Position numbers and translations under genes: made by a program
Source of the DNA: Denitrificimonas halotolerans
GTDB taxonomy: Bacteria; Pseudomonadota; Gammaproteobacteria; Pseudomonadales; Pseudomonadaceae
Length of the DNA: 64,000 nucleotides
Direction: 5' to 3'
Assembly (NCBI RefSeq): GCF_034259425.1
Contig: NZ_JAXIVU010000007.1
Location: 62,001 to 126,000 of the forward strand
Shown here: piece after piece, positions 15,879-25,310 of the stretch
Position numbering within the stretch: position 1 is the first letter of the stretch
How the letters are laid out: each line of letters opens with the position of its first letter
The notes under the pieces: model-generated
What the model was told of the DNA's origin: nothing
The model's input: the letters and a program-made list of their open reading frames with translations, nothing else
The model's database searches: none

Positions 15879-16495
15879 TGTTCACCCAGTTTGCTTTTGC
15901 CAGCGCTGAAACAGCGATCAACCGTATACTGCAATTAGACAGTACAGTGCAAGCACGCATGAGCGCTTTGACCGGTCAAGTGATTGCAATCAATTGCACC
16001 CAACCGGAAATAACACTGTACTTAATTCCATTAGAAACAGGTTTGCAATTGACTCATTCTTGGCATGCACCAGCAGATTGCACTTTAACAGCGCCAGCAA
16101 GTCTCTTACTGAAACTGATGACCAGTCCAGATAAAAGCCCTGTACTGCATCACCCTGACGTTGTTTTAGATGGTAATAGCAGCCTCCTGTTGGAACTCTC
16201 TGATATTCTGCAAAACTTAGAGTTAGACTGGGAGTATGAAGTGTCCCGTTGGCTCGGCCCCGTGCCTACAGCTTTGTTAAGCGGCCACTTACGCAGCCGC
16301 CATCATTGGGCATTGCAGGCTATGCAAAGCTTACACCTCAACAGTGCTGACTACTTAGCAGAAGAGTCCCGCACCTTAGTGGGTCACTCTGAGGCTCAGG
16401 TGCGCTTTAGCGAAATAGACCAGCTTAAAATTGACTTAGACCGACTTGACGCACGCGTTGCGCTTTTACTTAAACGGAATCCAAAGCCTCTATGA
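15878..16495 (+). CDS. ubiJ: Ubiquinone biosynthesis accessory factor UbiJ
   Basis: A 205-residue protein with an N-terminal SCP2 (sterol carrier-type) lipid-binding domain (about residues 15-115) and a C-terminal helical part ending in a leucine-zipper-like stretch (FSEIDQLKIDLDRLDARVALLLKR). UbiJ acts with UbiK as an assembly or lipid-presenting factor of the aerobic ubiquinone complex. Gene position between ubiE and ubiB with 1- and 4-base overlaps is diagnostic. Overall sequence conservation in this family is low, so context carries much of the call. Confidence 0.9.
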   Translation: MFTQFAFASAETAINRILQLDSTVQARMSALTGQVIAINCTQPEITLYLIPLETGLQLTHSWHAPADCTLTAPASLLLKLMTSPDKSPVLHHPDVVLDGNSSLLLELSDILQNLELDWEYEVSRWLGPVPTALLSGHLRSRHHWALQAMQSLHLNSADYLAEESRTLVGHSEAQVRFSEIDQLKIDLDRLDARVALLLKRNPKPL

Positions 16496-18069
16496 AGTTG
16501 CTTGCTATCCGCCGCCTGTGGCGTATTTTACGCGTGACAATACGTTACCGCCTTGATGATTTGCTCTTTGCTCTACCTTTGCCTTGGCATTTACACATAT
16601 TGCAATACCTGATGCCATGGCGACTATTTCCCCGTCATGAGAGCACCTTAGCCCGTGGCGAAGCATTACGTTTAGCTCTGGAAGATTTAGGTCCTGTATT
16701 TATTAAGTTTGGACAAATTTTATCCACCCGACGTGACTTACTGCCGCCAGATATTGCTGACGAAATGGCTAAGTTACAGGACCAAGTCCCACCCTTTTCT
16801 TCAGCAGAGTCCATCCGCCTCATTGAAGAACAATTGGGTGCATCCATCTCAGACGTGTTTAAGTCCTTCACTCATGTGCCTCTAGCTTCTGCCTCCATCG
16901 CTCAAGTCCATGCTGCACAACTCAAAAGCGGTGAAGACGTAGTCGTAAAAGTAATACGTCCAGGACTCAAGCCAATTATTGCGCAAGATTTAGCTTGGCT
17001 CCACTTACTAGCTCGCATCGCTGAACGCGCCTCCCCTGATGCGCGCCGCTTACGCCCCATAGAAGTGGTGAGTGATTACGAAAAAACCATTTACGATGAG
17101 TTGGATCTGCTGCGCGAGGCGGCAAACACCAGTCAACTGCGCCGTAACTTCGCTGGCTCTAAACTTCTTTATGTACCTGAAATTTACTGGCAATGGAGCC
17201 GTCCTCGCGTCTTAGTCATGGAGCGCATTTATGGCATCCCTGTCACTGATATGACGGCCTTAATTGATCAAGGCACTGACTTAAAAAAACTGGCAGAACG
17301 CGGTGTGGAAATTTTTTTCACCCAAGTCTTTCGCGACAGTTTTTTCCATGCAGACATGCACCCAGGTAATATTTTTGTGAGCACCCACACACCATGGGAT
17401 CCACAGTATATTGCTATCGACTGCGGTATTATTGGCTCATTAACCCCTGAAGACCAAGACTACCTAGCGCGTAACCTGCTGGCATTTTTTAAGCGGGATT
17501 ACCGCAGAGTGGCGCAGCTACATATTGATTCTGGTTGGGTACCAAGCGACACACGCGTCAACGAGTTTGAAGCAGCAATTCGTACGGTGTGCGAGCCAAT
17601 TTTTGAGCGTCCACTGAAAGAAATTTCTTTTGGCCATTTACTGCTTAATCTATTCCAGACTGCTCGACGCTTTAATATGGAAGTCCAACCACAACTGGTT
17701 TTATTACAAAAGACTTTACTCAATATTGAGGGTTTGGGCCGACAACTCTACCCTGATCTTGACTTGTGGAGCACCGCTCAGCCTTATTTAGAGCGTTGGA
17801 TGCGCGAACGTTATATGCCTAAACATGTTTTGGGGCATTTACAGCAACAAATTGAAAAGCTACCGCATTTAACCAATATGGTGCGTAATAGTTTTGAACA
17901 ACTCAGCGCCCCGCCGGTGCAAACCCATAGCACAAGTAAATGGCTCAATATCGCACTAGGAATAGCTTTATTAATTGCTAGCAGCAAAACAGGCTTAGCT
18001 TTTGACCTCTCTACATGGCCCGCTTGGTTAATGATCGCAGCCGGCCTAATTTTAATATTGCGCCGTTAA
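16492..18069 (+). CDS. ubiB: Atypical kinase/ATPase UbiB
   Basis: A 525-residue ABC1/ADCK/UbiB family protein needed for ubiquinone synthesis. Visible motifs are the signature KFGQILSTRRDLLPPD (KxGQ), the Ala-rich nucleotide loop ASASIAQVHAA, the catalytic FFHADMHPGN and a metal-binding DCG. Two C-terminal hydrophobic helices (about residues 485-523) anchor it to the inner membrane. It overlaps ubiJ by 4 bases (ATGA). UbiB has ATPase activity that may extract lipid intermediates. Confidence 0.96.
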   Translation: MKLLAIRRLWRILRVTIRYRLDDLLFALPLPWHLHILQYLMPWRLFPRHESTLARGEALRLALEDLGPVFIKFGQILSTRRDLLPPDIADEMAKLQDQVPPFSSAESIRLIEEQLGASISDVFKSFTHVPLASASIAQVHAAQLKSGEDVVVKVIRPGLKPIIAQDLAWLHLLARIAERASPDARRLRPIEVVSDYEKTIYDELDLLREAANTSQLRRNFAGSKLLYVPEIYWQWSRPRVLVMERIYGIPVTDMTALIDQGTDLKKLAERGVEIFFTQVFRDSFFHADMHPGNIFVSTHTPWDPQYIAIDCGIIGSLTPEDQDYLARNLLAFFKRDYRRVAQLHIDSGWVPSDTRVNEFEAAIRTVCEPIFERPLKEISFGHLLLNLFQTARRFNMEVQPQLVLLQKTLLNIEGLGRQLYPDLDLWSTAQPYLERWMRERYMPKHVLGHLQQQIEKLPHLTNMVRNSFEQLSAPPVQTHSTSKWLNIALGIALLIASSKTGLAFDLSTWPAWLMIAAGLILILRR

Positions 18070-18118
18070 ACCGATTTTCACATTAGCTCTTTCAAATATC
18101 AGCACAATTGGGGACACT

Positions 18119-18508
18119 ATGAGCAACTGGTTAGATGACATCAAGTGGGACAGCAACGGCTTAATTCCAGCCATTGCTCAAGACTATAAAACCGAGCGTA
18201 TTTTAATGGTCGCTTGGCTCAATCGTGAATCTCTAGAGCTTACGGTTAAAGAACAAAGAGCCATTTACTGGTCACGTTCACGTAAAAAACTCTGGCGTAA
18301 AGGGGAAGAGTCCGGACACATTCAAAAGTTGCACGAAGTGCGCTTAGACTGCGACGCTGATGTTATCATTCTACGTGTAGAGCAATTAGGTAATATTGCT
18401 TGCCACACAGGCCGCCATAGTTGCTTTTATCGTGTATTAAAGGATGAACAATGGCAGACTGTAGAACCTGTTCTCAAAGACCCTCATGACATCTATCAAG
18501 GCTCATAA
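18119..18508 (+). CDS. hisI: Phosphoribosyl-AMP cyclohydrolase
   Basis: A 129-residue monofunctional HisI catalysing the third step of histidine synthesis, opening the adenine ring of PR-AMP. Motifs include MVAWLNRESLELT, YWSRSRKKLWRKGEESGH, and the metal-binding DCDAD and CHTGRHSCF. The gene is separate from hisE, as in Pseudomonas, rather than fused as in enterics. hisE starts two bases after the stop. Confidence 0.97.
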   Translation: MSNWLDDIKWDSNGLIPAIAQDYKTERILMVAWLNRESLELTVKEQRAIYWSRSRKKLWRKGEESGHIQKLHEVRLDCDADVIILRVEQLGNIACHTGRHSCFYRVLKDEQWQTVEPVLKDPHDIYQGS

Positions 18509-18510
18509 AA

Positions 18511-18846
18511 ATGACTGACGATATTCTACACCGCATAGCTCAAGTGATTGAGTCGCGCAAAAACGCTGAACCTAGCACATCTTATGTGGCCAGCCTGCAC
18601 CATAAAGGGCTCAACAAGATTCTAGAAAAAGTAGGTGAAGAAGCTGTTGAAACTATCCTTGCCGCCAAAGATGCGTCAAGCTCTGGCCTAACTGATGATG
18701 TCATTTATGAAACGGCTGACCTTTGGTTTCACAGCTTAGTCATGCTTTCTGCTTTAGACTTAGAGCCGCAAACAGTATTAAATGAACTTGAGCGACGCTT
18801 TGGCTTATCTGGGCATGCCGAGAAAGCAGCCCGCACAACTTCTTAA
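18511..18846 (+). CDS. hisE: Phosphoribosyl-ATP pyrophosphatase
   Basis: A 111-residue all-helical MazG-like enzyme catalysing the second step of histidine synthesis (PR-ATP to PR-AMP). The conserved KVGEEAVETILAAKD and YETADLWFHSLVML blocks hold the Mg-binding acids. It follows hisI directly and is followed 24 bases later by tatA, the order seen in Pseudomonas. Confidence 0.96.
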   Translation: MTDDILHRIAQVIESRKNAEPSTSYVASLHHKGLNKILEKVGEEAVETILAAKDASSSGLTDDVIYETADLWFHSLVMLSALDLEPQTVLNELERRFGLSGHAEKAARTTS

Positions 18847-18870
18847 TTTCAGCACTACGGAGTACATTCC

Positions 18871-19116
18871 ATGGGTGGTATTAGCGTTTGGCAACTACTG
18901 ATCATTCTCGCAATTGTTGTTCTTTTGTTTGGAACTAAGCGCCTCAAAGGTGTTGGCTCTGACTTGGGCGATGCGATTAAAGGCTTTCGAAAAGCAGTAG
19001 ACACTGGCGAGGAGAAGCCTACCGAGGCAGTCCAGAAAAAAGAGACAACGGATGCAGCCGGTCATACCATTGACGCGACTGCTGAACATGTCGAAGATTC
19101 TTCGTCTAAGAAATGA
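18871..19116 (+). CDS. tatA: Sec-independent translocase subunit TatA
   Basis: An 81-residue Tat pore-forming subunit: short periplasmic N-terminus, one transmembrane helix (about residues 5-20, ISVWQLLIILAIVVLLFG), the TKRL hinge and the amphipathic helix LKGVGSDLGDAIKGFRKAV, then an acidic tail. TatABC exports folded, twin-arginine proteins. It forms the first gene of tatABC; tatB starts 8 bases after the stop. Confidence 0.95.
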   Translation: MGGISVWQLLIILAIVVLLFGTKRLKGVGSDLGDAIKGFRKAVDTGEEKPTEAVQKKETTDAAGHTIDATAEHVEDSSSKK

Positions 19117-19124
19117 GTTAATCC

Positions 19125-19496
19125 ATGTTTGATCTTGGCTTTTCTGAATTAATCTTAATTGGCATTGTTGCCCTATTAGTCCTCGGGCCAGAGCGTTTAC
19201 CTGGTGCTGCTAGGGTAGCTGGACTATGGATGGGCCGTATCAAACGTGGGTTCACCTCAATTAAAGAAGATGTTGAGCGTGAATTGGGCGCAGACGATAT
19301 TCGTCGTGAACTGCGCAACGAAAGCATCTTAGAAAAAGAGCGGCAAATACTGAAAGATACAGCAGAAAAAACGAATGAAATGCTTCGTGATAAGCCTGCA
19401 CAAACTTTATTTGAAGACCTTGAAACACCTAAGACAGACACTCCAACAACTGAAGTCCCAGCTAACACTACAGCGAACAAAGAGCAATCATCATGA
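19125..19496 (+). CDS. tatB: Sec-independent translocase subunit TatB
   Basis: A 123-residue TatB: membrane helix with the Glu in FDLGFSELILIGIVALLVLGPERLP split over residues 2-26, then the conserved RLPGAARVAG hinge and a long charged helical tail. TatB forms the twin-arginine signal receptor with TatC. Its end overlaps tatC by 4 bases. Confidence 0.95.
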   Translation: MFDLGFSELILIGIVALLVLGPERLPGAARVAGLWMGRIKRGFTSIKEDVERELGADDIRRELRNESILEKERQILKDTAEKTNEMLRDKPAQTLFEDLETPKTDTPTTEVPANTTANKEQSS

Positions 19497-20275
19497 GTCA
19501 TTCCCAACATACGGATAACAGCATGCCACTGATTGCTCACCTCACCGAGCTGCGTACACGCCTACTGCGTATTGTGGTTACTGTTTTAGTAGTTTTTGCT
19601 GCGCTGTTCTATTTCTCCCAAGATATTTACGCTTTAGTTGCAGCCCCCTTAAGAGCCTACTTACCCGAAGGCGCGACCATGATTGCCACAGGTGTGGCAT
19701 CACCTTTCTTAACCCCATTTAAGTTGACCATGGTGGTTGCCCTTTTTCTAAGCATGCCCATTATTTTGTATCAAATCTGGAGTTTTATTGCCCCTGGCTT
19801 ATACAAACATGAAAAGCGCATTGCTGTACCTCTAATGGTTTGTAGCGTTGCACTATTTTATGCGGGCATGGCGTTTGCTTACTTTGTCGTCTTCCCGATT
19901 ATGTTCGGTTTCTTTGCCAGTGTGACCCCCGAAGGAGTCGAAATGATGACCGATATCGGTCAGTATCTCGATTTTGTTTTGACACTCTTTTTTGCCTTTG
20001 GTGTAGCGTTCCAAATCCCTATTGCTACTTTTTTACTGGCTTGGATTGGTATTGTCGACGTTACCACTCTGCGTAAAAGCCGTCCTTATGTAATCGTAGG
20101 CTGTTTTCTCGTAGGCATGCTATTAACTCCACCGGATGTTTTTTCGCAAACACTTTTGGCTCTGCCAATGTGGTTCCTATACGAAATTGGTGTCATCTTT
20201 GGCGGCCTTGTAGAAAAAAAGCGCCGACCTGAAGATGCTTCAAGCGATGAGCAGCAACCGCCTGTTCAACCATGA
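19493..20275 (+). CDS. tatC: Sec-independent translocase subunit TatC
   Basis: A 260-residue six-helix membrane protein that recognises the twin-arginine signal. Conserved elements are the N-terminal MPLIAHLTELRTRL with the functional HLTELR motif, FLTPFKL in the first periplasmic loop, YQIWSFIAPGLYKHEKR, and the LTPPDVFSQ segment. It overlaps tatB and is overlapped by rsmE (4 bases), so the Tat genes and rsmE are one operon. Confidence 0.97.
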   Translation: MSHSQHTDNSMPLIAHLTELRTRLLRIVVTVLVVFAALFYFSQDIYALVAAPLRAYLPEGATMIATGVASPFLTPFKLTMVVALFLSMPIILYQIWSFIAPGLYKHEKRIAVPLMVCSVALFYAGMAFAYFVVFPIMFGFFASVTPEGVEMMTDIGQYLDFVLTLFFAFGVAFQIPIATFLLAWIGIVDVTTLRKSRPYVIVGCFLVGMLLTPPDVFSQTLLALPMWFLYEIGVIFGGLVEKKRRPEDASSDEQQPPVQP

Positions 20276-20979
20276 ACCAGTTACTTGTTAGCCCAACTGA
20301 CTTTATCGCTACTGATCGCGTACGTATTAGCGATCGACGATTGCAACATCTGAATCAAATACACAAAGCCAGCGTAGGACAAAGCCTACGCGCTGGCTGC
20401 TTAAATGGCTTACAGGGCGAAGCCACAATCTTAGCTATTGATCAACAGGCCGCAGAGCTGCAGCTCAACTTACACAGCCAACCACCAGCCAAACTGCCCC
20501 TAACCCTTATTTTGGCCTTGCCGCGCCCTAAAATGCTACGTCGCACTTTACAAACGATTGCTAGCATGGGCGTAAACACCTTGGTGCTGATTAACAGCTA
20601 TCGAGTGGAAAAAAGCTTTTGGCAAACCCCTTTCTTACAACCTGACGCCATTAACGCGGAACTGATATTAGGTTTAGAGCAAGCGCGCGATACAGTTCTT
20701 CCTGAAGTGATTTTAGCTAAGCGCTTTAAGCCTTTTGTAGAAGACGAGCTGCCTGCTCTTGCTGTCAACACTCGTGGCATCATTGCTCACCCTGGTGATT
20801 ACCCTGAGTGTCCTCGCGCCCTTACTGAACCCGTGACTTTAGCTATAGGCCCTGAAGGGGGGTGGATCCCCTATGAAGTCGATTTGCTCGCCCAGGCAGG
20901 CCTGCAACCTGTCCAAATAGGCGAACGTATTTTACGCGTAGAAACTGCAGTGCCAGCACTATTGGCACGTTTATTTTAA
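20272..20979 (+). CDS. rsmE: 16S rRNA m3U1498 methyltransferase RsmE
   Basis: A 235-residue SPOUT-class methyltransferase that methylates U1498 of 16S rRNA. The N-terminal PUA-like domain includes LQHLNQIHKASVGQ. The C-terminal knot shows LALPRPKMLRRTLQ, IGPEGGW and the closing ERILRVETAVPALL. The order tatC-rsmE matches PA5070-PA5071. Confidence 0.95.
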   Translation: MNQLLVSPTDFIATDRVRISDRRLQHLNQIHKASVGQSLRAGCLNGLQGEATILAIDQQAAELQLNLHSQPPAKLPLTLILALPRPKMLRRTLQTIASMGVNTLVLINSYRVEKSFWQTPFLQPDAINAELILGLEQARDTVLPEVILAKRFKPFVEDELPALAVNTRGIIAHPGDYPECPRALTEPVTLAIGPEGGWIPYEVDLLAQAGLQPVQIGERILRVETAVPALLARLF

Positions 20980-20990
20980 GCATCTACACT

Positions 20991-21009
20991 CTAGGCAGCG
21001 GCAGCCTAG
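20991..21009 (+). terminator. Possible terminator of tat-rsmE
   Basis: CTAGGC / GCCTAG 6-bp stem with a 7-base loop, 11 bases after the rsmE stop, followed by CTTTTG. The stem is short, so this is a modest candidate. Confidence 0.45.
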
Positions 21010-21083
21010 CTTTTGCCCATATTTCATACTAGCCCTAGGCTGTCCACAAACCATCCAACACATACACCATCATTGAGGCTACT

Positions 21084-22370
21084 ATGGAAAGTTATGCTGA
21101 GCAATTTGTGAGCGAACAACAAATCGTTATCCGACTTGCTGTAGCATTATTGTTAGGTGCTCTAACTGGTTTGGAACGAGGCTGGGCGACCCGCAGTCAA
21201 AAGCCTGGTGAACGAGTAGCAGGCCTGCGTACTTATGCCCTAGTTGGCTTGCTCGGTGGCATTTCCGCCTTACTATCCCTCGAGGTGACTATCTGGGTCT
21301 TGCCTGTCACCTTATTAGCCGTTTGTATCACGACTGTTATGGCTTACCGAATACGCATGGAGCACATGCGCAACTACAGCATCACAGGCATTATAGGTTT
21401 ATTGCTGACTTTTAGCTTTGGTGCCTTAGCAGTCGCAGTCGATATAATGATTGCGGCAACTGCTGCCGTTATTACTACCATTATTCTCGATAATAGACGA
21501 GAAATTCACAACGCCCTGCAACGTTTACAAGAACATGAGCTGGATGCAGCGCTGAAATTACTATTGATCTCCGTAGTCATGCTGCCTTTACTGCCCAACG
21601 AAGGCTTAGGTCCAAACAGCTTACTGAACCCTTATGAAATTTGGCTCATGGTTGTACTCATCGCCTCCATTTCATTTGTTGGTTACTTTGCCATGCGCAT
21701 GGGTGGAACTGAGCGGGGTATTCTCTTTACTAGCCTCTTTGCAGGCTTAGCTTCATCCACTGCACTGACCCTCCACTTTTCTAGAATGGCTCGCCAAACC
21801 CCAGCGCTATCACCACTTCTTTCTTCAGGAATTTTACTAGCCTGCGGCACCATGTACCTACGTATTTTGCTGTATTGCATCATGATCAACCCAGCTTTAC
21901 TTAAAAGTTTGGGTCTGCCTTTAATCGTGATGACAATTGCCTTGTATCTACCAGCATTCTTAATTTGGCGCCTAAATCACAACGGAGGAACCATCAAACA
22001 ACCAGCCTTACACACTAACCCTCTAGAGCTCAAATCAGCACTTATACTAGGGGCTTTACTGACCATTATTTTGTTACTGGCCAGTGTATTGCAACAATGG
22101 CTCGGTGATACTGGTATCTATGTTTTGGCTACTGTCTCAGGCATCACCGATGTGGATGCCATAACCCTCTCATTAACTCGTATGTCGCAAAATGGCTTAG
22201 ACAAGAGCACCGCCATTTTAGGTATCATCACTGCAGCCTCTGTAAATAATATTATGAAAGCCTGCATGGCTATTTTTATTGGCGGCAAACGTATGGTGCT
22301 ACACATTGCCTTACCGGTATTGATCTCATTACTGGCTGGCTTAGCGATGATATTGCTATACCATCCTTGA
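21084..22370 (+). CDS. MgtC/SapB-DUF4010 inner-membrane protein
   Basis: A 428-residue polytopic membrane protein. The N-terminal half (to about residue 150) has the MgtC/SapB pattern RLAVALLLGALTGLERGW and AGLRTYALVGLLGG; the C-terminal half is the DUF4010 domain with GGTERGILFTSLFAGLASSTALT and the SGITDVDAITLSL segment. About a dozen hydrophobic helices are visible. The fused MgtC-DUF4010 architecture is common in proteobacteria; MgtC proper modulates ATP synthase and Mg2+ response, but the role of this fusion is unknown. GAGG precedes the ATG. A metal-efflux ATPase gene follows 58 bases later, so a shared role in cation homeostasis is possible. Confidence 0.85.
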   Translation: MESYAEQFVSEQQIVIRLAVALLLGALTGLERGWATRSQKPGERVAGLRTYALVGLLGGISALLSLEVTIWVLPVTLLAVCITTVMAYRIRMEHMRNYSITGIIGLLLTFSFGALAVAVDIMIAATAAVITTIILDNRREIHNALQRLQEHELDAALKLLLISVVMLPLLPNEGLGPNSLLNPYEIWLMVVLIASISFVGYFAMRMGGTERGILFTSLFAGLASSTALTLHFSRMARQTPALSPLLSSGILLACGTMYLRILLYCIMINPALLKSLGLPLIVMTIALYLPAFLIWRLNHNGGTIKQPALHTNPLELKSALILGALLTIILLLASVLQQWLGDTGIYVLATVSGITDVDAITLSLTRMSQNGLDKSTAILGIITAASVNNIMKACMAIFIGGKRMVLHIALPVLISLLAGLAMILLYHP

Positions 22371-22428
22371 CCTTACCACCATGATAAGGGCTTCAATCAA
22401 CACCAGTACCAAAAATTTTGGAGTGTTT

Positions 22429-24600
22429 ATGAAATCCTGCAAATCTGAATGCGGTACAACTGCGAACCAACCCGAAGCCTCGCATCCACCCCATAAAGAC
22501 CCCAACCATATCAGCAGTGTTTTTATTATTACTGAAATGGATTGCCCAACTGAAGAGCAACTCATTCGCAGCAAGCTCGAGACGCTATCAGAAATCAGTG
22601 CAGTAGAGTTTAACCTGATGCGCCGCCAACTCACGGTAACGCATGCTGCTCATGCATTAGATACGATTGTTACTGCGCTCAAAAGTATTGGGTTTAATCC
22701 ACAGCAACAAACACATAGCTCAGCAACCGTGGAGCCAACCCCTAAACATGCCATCTGGCCGCTAATCGTTGCCGGTTTTGCAGCCACTGGTGCGGAAGTT
22801 TTAGAATGGATCGCTGCAGATACGCACTGGGGTGTTGTGATTTTAACTCTAACAGTGCTAGCCACAGTAGGTTTACCCGTATTAAAAAAAGGTTGGGTGG
22901 CCATTCGCAATGCAAATCTGAATATCAACGCCTTAATGACTATTGCTGTCACCGGGGCACTTTTTATCGGACACTGGCCTGAAGCTGCTATGGTGACATT
23001 CTTATTTGCCTTAGCTGAATGGATTGAGTCTAAGTCCTTGGACCGAGCCCGCTATGCCATTCATAATGTTTTAGAGCTGGCTCCAGAAAGTGCTTTGGTA
23101 CTTATAGATGATCAATGGCAACAGATGCAAACCGAAATGATTAGCATTGGTAGCCGTGTGCGCTTACAACCCGGAGAGCGTGTTCCCCTCGATGGTACCG
23201 TAGTAAGTGGGCACTCTAGCGTCAATCAAGCGCCCATTACCGGTGAAAGCATGCCCATTGAAAAGACCATCGATAGCCCTCTGTTTGCTGGCAGTATCAA
23301 TATGCAAGGTGCATTGGAATATATCACCACAGCGACCCGGGATAACTCCACACTCGCGCGAATCATTCATGCAGTTGAGGAAGCACAATCCAGCCGCGCG
23401 CCGACTCAACGCTTTATTGATCGTTTTGCCAAAGTGTACACTCCCATCGTGGTGACCATTGCCTGTTTAGTTGCTGTCCTGCCACCACTATTCTTTGACG
23501 GTCTATGGAGTGATTGGATTTATAAGGCGTTGGTGCTCTTAGTCATTGCTTGCCCATGTGCGTTAGTCATTTCCACCCCTGTAGCTGTAGTCAGCGCTCT
23601 AACCCAAGCAGCCCGCCAAGGTATTTTAATTAAAGGTGGTGTATTTTTAGAGCAAGGAAAATCACTTACAACTTTAGCATTCGACAAAACCGGAACGCTC
23701 ACCCATGGCACTCCAGTAGTCACTCAAAGCCTGATAATCCATGGCCCTAAGCAACAGGCCCAGCGTCTAGCTGCCAGTCTAGCGTCACGTTCCGACCACC
23801 CTGTTTCCCAAGCCATACATACTGCTTTTCTTGAACAAAAAGATCGGTGGTATGAAGTCAGCCAATTCGAAGCGCTTTTAGGCCGTGGTAGCAGCGGTAT
23901 GATCCAAGGTCAGCGCTATTATTTAGGCAACCATCGCTTGATTAAAGAACTGGGGCTGAGTTCCAAGCACATTCAAGTACAACTGAACCAGCTTGAACAA
24001 CAAGGTCATAGCGTAGTAATACTGGCTAACACAACAACCGTATTAGCTTTATTCACAGTGGCCGATACGGTGCGTGAGCAAGCAGCTCCCGCCGTGGCTC
24101 AATTGCACACTCTAGGCATACATACTTTAATGCTCAGCGGAGACAATCAACACACTGCCGAAACGATTGCGGCTCAAGTTGGTATCGAACAAGCCACCGG
24201 TGAAATGCTGCCTGAAGACAAGCTTAGACATATCCAGCATTTACAAAATAATGCTCAACAAGTCGTAGGTATGGTTGGGGATGGAATTAACGATGCACCA
24301 GCACTGGCTCAAGCGAATATCAGCTTTGCTATGGCAGCAGCAGGATCTGACAGTGCCGTAGAAGCAGCTAACATTGCTTTAATGGATACTGATCTGCGCA
24401 AAATCCCTCAGTTTATCCATTTATCTCAACGAACGAGTGTTGTACTTAAGCAAAATATCAGTTTTGCTATTGCGATTAAACTGATATTTTTAATTTTAGC
24501 AGTCAATGGTCAAGCTACAATGTGGATGGCAGTATTTGCAGACTTAGGTGCCAGTTTACTGGTGATTTTAAATAGCCTACGCTTATTAAAAACGCACTAA
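22429..24600 (+). CDS. P1B-type Zn/Cd/Pb-exporting ATPase (CadA/ZntA-like)
   Basis: A 723-residue heavy-metal P-type ATPase. It has an N-terminal HMA domain with a MDCPTEE metal site (the variant seen in Pseudomonas CadA proteins, one Cys plus acids), eight membrane helices, the A-domain loop TGES, the transmembrane CPC motif (ACPCALVIS), the phosphorylation site DKTGTLT and the hinge GDGIND. A short Cys-containing N-terminus (KSCKSEC) may add a metal site. CPC with this HMA points to Zn2+/Cd2+/Pb2+ rather than Cu+. The ATG at 22381 is open, but GGAG precedes the ATG at 22429. No merR/cadR-type regulator gene is adjacent. Confidence 0.93.
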   Translation: MKSCKSECGTTANQPEASHPPHKDPNHISSVFIITEMDCPTEEQLIRSKLETLSEISAVEFNLMRRQLTVTHAAHALDTIVTALKSIGFNPQQQTHSSATVEPTPKHAIWPLIVAGFAATGAEVLEWIAADTHWGVVILTLTVLATVGLPVLKKGWVAIRNANLNINALMTIAVTGALFIGHWPEAAMVTFLFALAEWIESKSLDRARYAIHNVLELAPESALVLIDDQWQQMQTEMISIGSRVRLQPGERVPLDGTVVSGHSSVNQAPITGESMPIEKTIDSPLFAGSINMQGALEYITTATRDNSTLARIIHAVEEAQSSRAPTQRFIDRFAKVYTPIVVTIACLVAVLPPLFFDGLWSDWIYKALVLLVIACPCALVISTPVAVVSALTQAARQGILIKGGVFLEQGKSLTTLAFDKTGTLTHGTPVVTQSLIIHGPKQQAQRLAASLASRSDHPVSQAIHTAFLEQKDRWYEVSQFEALLGRGSSGMIQGQRYYLGNHRLIKELGLSSKHIQVQLNQLEQQGHSVVILANTTTVLALFTVADTVREQAAPAVAQLHTLGIHTLMLSGDNQHTAETIAAQVGIEQATGEMLPEDKLRHIQHLQNNAQQVVGMVGDGINDAPALAQANISFAMAAAGSDSAVEAANIALMDTDLRKIPQFIHLSQRTSVVLKQNISFAIAIKLIFLILAVNGQATMWMAVFADLGASLLVILNSLRLLKTH

Positions 24601-24660
24601 CACTATTCTGTGAGTCACGGCCTTAACAGCCTCCCACCCTATTAAAGAGAAGGCACAAGC

Positions 24661-24707
24661 GTCACTATTCAACTTCATATTCATACTGCACGAAGTTGAA
24701 TAGCGAC
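24661..24707. terminator. Bidirectional terminator-like hairpin
   Basis: GTCACTATTCAACTTC / GAAGTTGAATAGCGAC pair over 16 positions (one A/C or G-U position depending on strand), with a 15-base loop, between the convergent ATPase and dtd genes. T-runs are short. Confidence 0.6.
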
Positions 24708-24724
24708 TTTGGCTAGAACTACGC

Positions 24725-25165
24725 CTACTGCACCTCAAGCATAAAGGTCACAGGTCCATCATTAGTCAGCTGTACTTGCATATCAGCACCAAACTGCCCA
24801 GTTTGCACATGGGGATGACGCTGCTGCGCTAGAACTACCATCTGCTCAAACAAGGCCTCAGCTTGTGCAGGCGCCGCTGCTGTGGAAAAGCCTGGACGCA
24901 AACCACTACGAGTATCTGCGGCTAAAGTAAACTGAGACACTAATAACAAACCGCCCTGAATATCGGTCAAGGATTTATTCATTCGGTCTTGTTCATCAGC
25001 AAAGACACGATAATTAAGCAGCTTATGCAGCATCTTCTCTGCAGTTTGTTCATTATCCTGTGGCTCAATCCCAACTAAGACCAGTAAACCTGTATCAATA
25101 TTTGCTATCTTGCGACCTGCTACAGTCACACACGCCTCACTCACCCGCTGCAATAATGCCTTCAC
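24725..25165 (-). CDS. dtd: D-aminoacyl-tRNA deacylase
   Basis: A 146-residue homodimeric DTD that hydrolyses D-amino acids (and glycine) from mischarged tRNAs. The substrate pocket motif SQFTLAADTRSGLRPGF and the C-terminal NDGPVTFMLE (the cis Gly-Pro motif) are intact. The N-terminus MKALLQRVSEACVTV is standard and the length matches E. coli (145). It probably has its own promoter in the 145-base gap to the Nudix gene. Confidence 0.95.
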   Translation of the reverse strand: MKALLQRVSEACVTVAGRKIANIDTGLLVLVGIEPQDNEQTAEKMLHKLLNYRVFADEQDRMNKSLTDIQGGLLLVSQFTLAADTRSGLRPGFSTAAAPAQAEALFEQMVVLAQQRHPHVQTGQFGADMQVQLTNDGPVTFMLEVQ

Positions 25166-25310
25166 ACAAACCTCATTTTCGTCTACTGAATAACGCTATT
25201 GTTGTGTCCTACTATACTCTTGTCAAAACGCAAGGTTTACAGCTCAAGTATCCATTCTGCAGCAAACATGCCTTACTTCTACAGCCTAGAACTATATCCA
25301 GAAAACAGCC